Assembly: GCF_040802235.1 (NCBI RefSeq)
Contig: NC_133166.1
Span: forward strand, 114,528,991-114,592,990
DNA from: Manis javanica
Taxonomy: Eukaryota; Chordata; Mammalia; Pholidota; Manidae
Length of the DNA stretch: 64,000 nucleotides
Direction of reading: 5' to 3'
Positions 60,430 through 64,000 of this stretch are shown here, piece after piece; position 1 is the first letter of the stretch, and each line of letters begins with the position of its first letter. A program made the position numbers and the translations under genes. The notes below the pieces were generated by a model. It was not told the origin of the DNA. It saw only the letters and a list, made by a program, of their open reading frames with translations, and ran no database searches.

Positions 60430-62205
60430 TAGCAATGTGCACACTTAGAACCTAGACCTTAGTTTCTAAATATCTTGCTCCACGTAAAGAAACTAGAGCT
60501 CTCTGGGCAAATGGCTGATTCCACGTTTGGGATGGGGAAACCCCAGGTGCAACTGGAATGCTACATTGTGCTGGAAAGCAGTGAAGTGCTCAAAGACTGG
60601 TAATGTGACACAAGGACTGGAGCCAGCTTGAAGCCGCTCTCGCTGGCCAAATATAGGAAAATTCGAGCTTCTAAAAGAATAATGATGGTGATGGCTTATA
60701 ACACACTGAACTAAAATACTTTAAAAATTAATCTACAGTGGTGCTAAAAAAAGACAAGGGAAAATTCTTCTTGACTGAAGAATAGCAGCTTGTTACATTA
60801 AGTGCACAGTAAGTACAGAAGGAATTATATAATTTTAAAAAACGGGATGAAATAAATAGTTTAGGCAAATATCATTACTTGATATGAAACCAACAATGAA
60901 CAGACTGCTGGAGACAGGATACCCTCACACAGCCTCAGTTTACCACCCAGTAGATTACTTATGACTGAGAAGAGAGATGGGTTCCCTGACAATGGAGAGA
61001 TCTTAGCCAAGTATTCAAACTCAGCATCAACACTAACGGGATAAGCAACATTAAATGACCAAAGTAATGAAACAGAACATATCACTTCCACAGTATTCTT
61101 GCAAAAAGGTTTAACATGAATCTAATTATGAGGAAATATTTAAACAAATCCAAATTGAAGGACATTCTAAAGGACAACTAACTTGGATTCTTCAAAGGTG
61201 TCAATGTCATGAGAAAGTAAAAGGCAGAGCTGTTTAGACTAAAGAATCAAGGGACATGACAACCCAATGCAGTCTGATCCCTGACTGGAGCCTGAATCAA
61301 ATATTTTTAAAAGCTGTAATGGAAAATCTAGGGATATTTGGAGAAATGTAATTATGGCCAGTAGTCTAGATGATAATATTGCATCATTGTGAAATTTTGT
61401 GGTTGCTATGTAAATAGTTTGGTGTTTCCTCAGAGAGTTAAACACAGACTTACCATATGACCCAGCAATTCCACTTCTAGGTACATACCCACAAGAATGG
61501 AAAGCTGGGACTCAAACAGATGAACAGCTTGTACACCATTGTTCATAGCAGCATTATTCACAGTAGCCGAAAAGTGGAAACAAGCCGAGGGTCCATCAAT
61601 AGATAGATGGCTAAACAAAATGTGGAATATTACTCAGCCTTAAAGAGGACTGAAATGCTGATACATGCTGCAACACGGATGAATCTTGAAGAAAGACATT
61701 AGGCAAAGTGAAACAGGCTAGACACCAAAAGACAAATACTGTATGATTCCATCCTATGGGAGGTCAAAAAATAGACAGGAAGTAGAAGAGAGATTCCCAG
61801 GGGGACGGGATGTTTAATGGGTGCGGAGTTTCTATTCATAATGATGAAGTTCTGTAAATGGATAGTGGCGATGGCTACATAACATTGTGAATATATATAG
61901 TGCCATAGTTGTACACTTAAAATGATTAAAATAGTAAATTTTATGTTATATATATGTTTTACCACAATCTTTTAAAAAGGACATTGTGCTTATGTGAAGT
62001 AGTGTCCTTATGATTAGGAGATATGGGCCAAAATATTTAGAGGTGAAGTAACTTAATGCCTGCAACTTATTTTCAATGGGTCGAGAAAAAAGAAAGAAAT
62101 GTGGCAAAAGCCTAACAATGGGTGAATCTAGACACAATATATGCGTCCATTGTATTAGTCTTTCAACATTTCTGTAGGTCTGAAATTTTTCAAATAAAAA
62201 GAAGG
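60430..62205 (+). mobile_element. Old L1 LINE 3' UTR, split by a nested L1
   Basis: The left part (60430 to about 61430) and right part (about 61976-62205) follow one old L1M-type 3' UTR: 'aaactagagctctctgggca', 'tgaagaatagcagcttgtta', 'tgaggaaatatttaaacaaa', then after the gap 'taatgcctgcaacttatttt' and 'ctgtaggtctgaaatttttc'. It ends in AATAAA-like 'caaataaaaag'. Confidence 0.7.
61430..61978 (+). mobile_element. L1 LINE 3' end nested in an older L1
   Basis: Full L1 3' terminus in order: 'accatatgacccagcaattc', 'ttcatagcagcattattcac', 'aaaatgtggaatattactca', 'tactgtatgattccatccta', 'gtggcgatggctacataaca' and 'tgtacacttaaaatgattaa', ending in an A-rich tail. Confidence 0.8.
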
Positions 62206-62224
62206 TGCTCAATAGATATTTAAA

Positions 62225-62620
62225 AATGAATAAGTGAATGGGCGCAGGGACCCTCCTAGACAGAGAACAGCATGAGCAAAGGTGAAGAGGTAGGAAAAGT
62301 GTTTTCAAGGAACAGTCAGTAGTCTAATTTGATTTGAGTGAAAGGTGCAAACTTAGAACATTCAGGGGGACAAAGCCAGAAAAGTGAGCTGGTGCCAGAG
62401 TGGGAAAGGTCCTGAGCCAAAGGGCAGAGTCTGCCTGGTGCTTGGCAGGCCATGGGGAGCCACGGAAGGCTCCAAACATGGGAGTGAGAGTGACAGCTAT
62501 GGAGGGATGCAATACTTTAAGAGTAATCCAGTCATGATGCTGCAGACAGACTGAAGGGCTTGACCAGCTAGGAGGCTGTTATGGTAGCCTTGGCCTGGGA
62601 GCAGGGACTCGGGCTGGGTG
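62225..62620 (-). repeat. L2 LINE, antisense
   Basis: Complement of the L2 3' region: 'gccatggggagccacggaag', 'gctccaaacatgggagtgag' and 'gctaggaggctgttatggta'. Confidence 0.6.
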
Positions 62621-64000
62621 GAGGAAGTGGGAATAAAAGGCAACCGTTTTGTGAAGGCTATCAGAATTTGGTAACTGATGAAATGTGGAAAGTAAGGTCT
62701 ATACCTAGGAGTTGGAGAATAGAAGAAATGGGAAAGTTAGCAGGAGAGGCTGGTTTGCAGCCCAAGACTCAAGAGAGAGGAACTGTAAGAAAAAGGAATG
62801 GATTTAGTTGTATCCCAGCCACCCTGTCAAATGCACAGGCCCACAGGCAAACAGCAGTCCAGCTGGAGCAGGATTCTCTTTCCAAAGATAGCTTCAGCCT
62901 CACCTGCTCCACAACCGTCCTAGGGGTCAGCAGGCCCTTGAAGCGAACTGGCACCTAACAGTCCTGCTCTGATAGCATCTCTTCAACCTGGTGCCTTCGC
63001 ACTTAGCCTGGATACAGCCTCTTCCTGACCCAACCTTCTCTCTTATCTGAGTCCTTTTTCCTTTGTAAGAGGAGAGGAACCAGATATCTGCCCTGGAGCA
63101 TCAGATCCCACAGTGTGCAGGCCAAGATGGCTCCTCAGTAGCTCAGGTGTAGGTGGGCCAGGGATGGAGGGAGAGGAAAGAGATGAAACAGTAGGGCTAA
63201 GGTGGACAGAGGCTGCACAGGGTGGTGGGTGGGGCAGCCAGGGCCTCCTGCTGCAGATGCGGCTGCTGGGGGACAATGTTCCCATACTCTAGGAAGCCCC
63301 ACCTGCCCTGTGGATACCCAGCAGTACTGCGGTGGGGGATCTCTGCTTACCAGCTTGAGCAACCCATTGACCCCTAAATAACTCCACCTGCTGCCCCCAA
63401 ACTCCTTCTTCTTTCCTGACACTCAGCTCCCTCCCCCAGTTTCCCATTTCTGTGTAGAAGAGCTTGAGGTTGGCAGGAATGTAGATATTCTGATGAGGCA
63501 AAATCAGCCTAGCACAGGGACTTTTGGTATGCTAAGACAATGAGACCGTAGACAGGGATGGAGGGGGCACCTGGCAGAGGCGCCAGTAAGGTGGAAGCTA
63601 TGGAGAAGGTTTCCTGAGTCCTTCATCAGACGAGAGCCGGCCTGCTAAACCAAGAGATGAACAACACAACAGCGTGTGCCGCCTTGGGGAACAGGCAGCT
63701 ACTGTCCTGGGCACACCTGCCCAGCCCCAAGCCTTCTCAGGCCACATGAAGATAGGTTCTATGTGTACTGCATATAATTAGCTCTGTCTCCAGGGGCATC
63801 CTCCTTCACCCAACCTGTTACCCACCCCCACAATTAGGTCTGCCTTGAGTTAAGCCAACTGGTGGGGTCTTGCTCTAGTCTGGGCTTGTTCCATGTGCCC
63901 TTCCCTGCCAGAGACACCCTCACCTCTACCCCTGAGGCTCACAGAGCTGCCACAAGAGATGCCAATGGGGTGGGGTGTGGCATGACTACCTAGGCTAGGG

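Larger units (their letters stand above)
50520..64000. other. Gene-free repeat-rich flank
   Basis: No supported gene in 13.5 kb. 50.5-51.2 kb and 55.0-56.3 kb look unique. 51.2-55.0 kb is mostly MIR and antisense L2. 56.3-62.2 kb is a pile of old L1 pieces with nested insertions. 62.2-62.6 kb is antisense L2. 62.8-64.0 kb looks unique, and I see no exon in it. Confidence 0.65.

Noticed and set aside
50520-64000. Coding exon of the next gene beyond POLD4 (SSH3 in human order)
   Set aside because: No open frame with matching splice sites and phosphatase sequence was seen. In human the gap is, as I recall, tens of kilobases, so the next gene is expected outside the window.

Overview
This is nuclear DNA from a placental mammal. 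The genes have GT-AG introns and CpG-island promoters, and their conceptual proteins are nearly identical to well-known human ones. The repeats are mostly ancient mammalian families (MIR, L2, L3/CR1, old L1). I see no Alu, rodent B1/B2, carnivore tRNA-Lys SINE or ruminant BovB, so I do not name a species. From memory, the gene order matches human chromosome 11q13.2 read in reverse: CARNS1 - TBC1D10C - PPP1CA - RAD9A - CLCF1 - POLD4.

Layout. 1-5.6 kb: a GC-rich flank with a minus-strand TATA promoter near 750, probably the start of CARNS1, then spacer with MIRs and one solo LTR. 5.6-11.3 kb: TBC1D10C (minus, nine coding exons, 446 aa). 12.2-15.6 kb: PPP1CA (plus, seven coding exons, 330 aa), head-to-head with TBC1D10C. 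15.4-20.7 kb: RAD9A (minus, eleven coding exons, 393 aa), tail-to-tail with PPP1CA. 20.7-31.8 kb: intergenic, with old repeats and candidate regulatory DNA. 31.8-41.6 kb: CLCF1 (plus, three coding exons, 225 aa), with a large CpG island, a 5.8-kb first intron and an AU-rich 3' UTR. 41.6-48.6 kb: intergenic. 48.7-50.5 kb: POLD4 (plus, four coding exons, 109 aa). 50.5-64 kb: gene-free, filled by antisense L2 and a pile of nested old L1 pieces.

The exon chains were built by hand from splice sites and reading frame, and each sums to an open frame of the expected family length. The genes do not form one pathway. TBC1D10C restrains calcineurin/Ras signalling and acts as a Rab GAP. PPP1CA is a Ser/Thr phosphatase catalytic subunit. 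RAD9A belongs to the 9-1-1 checkpoint clamp. CLCF1 is an IL-6-family cytokine. POLD4 is the smallest DNA polymerase delta subunit.

I found no novel multi-gene system. The observations most worth checking are a possible alternative first coding exon of CLCF1, an apparent loss of the in-frame PPP1CA alpha-2 insert, three GTCACGTGA boxes at the RAD9A promoter, a weak POLD4 exon-1 donor beside a competing site, a strand-asymmetric A/C-rich tract in CLCF1 intron 1, a GGTCA-rich degenerate repeat in TBC1D10C, and two nested transposon insertions.
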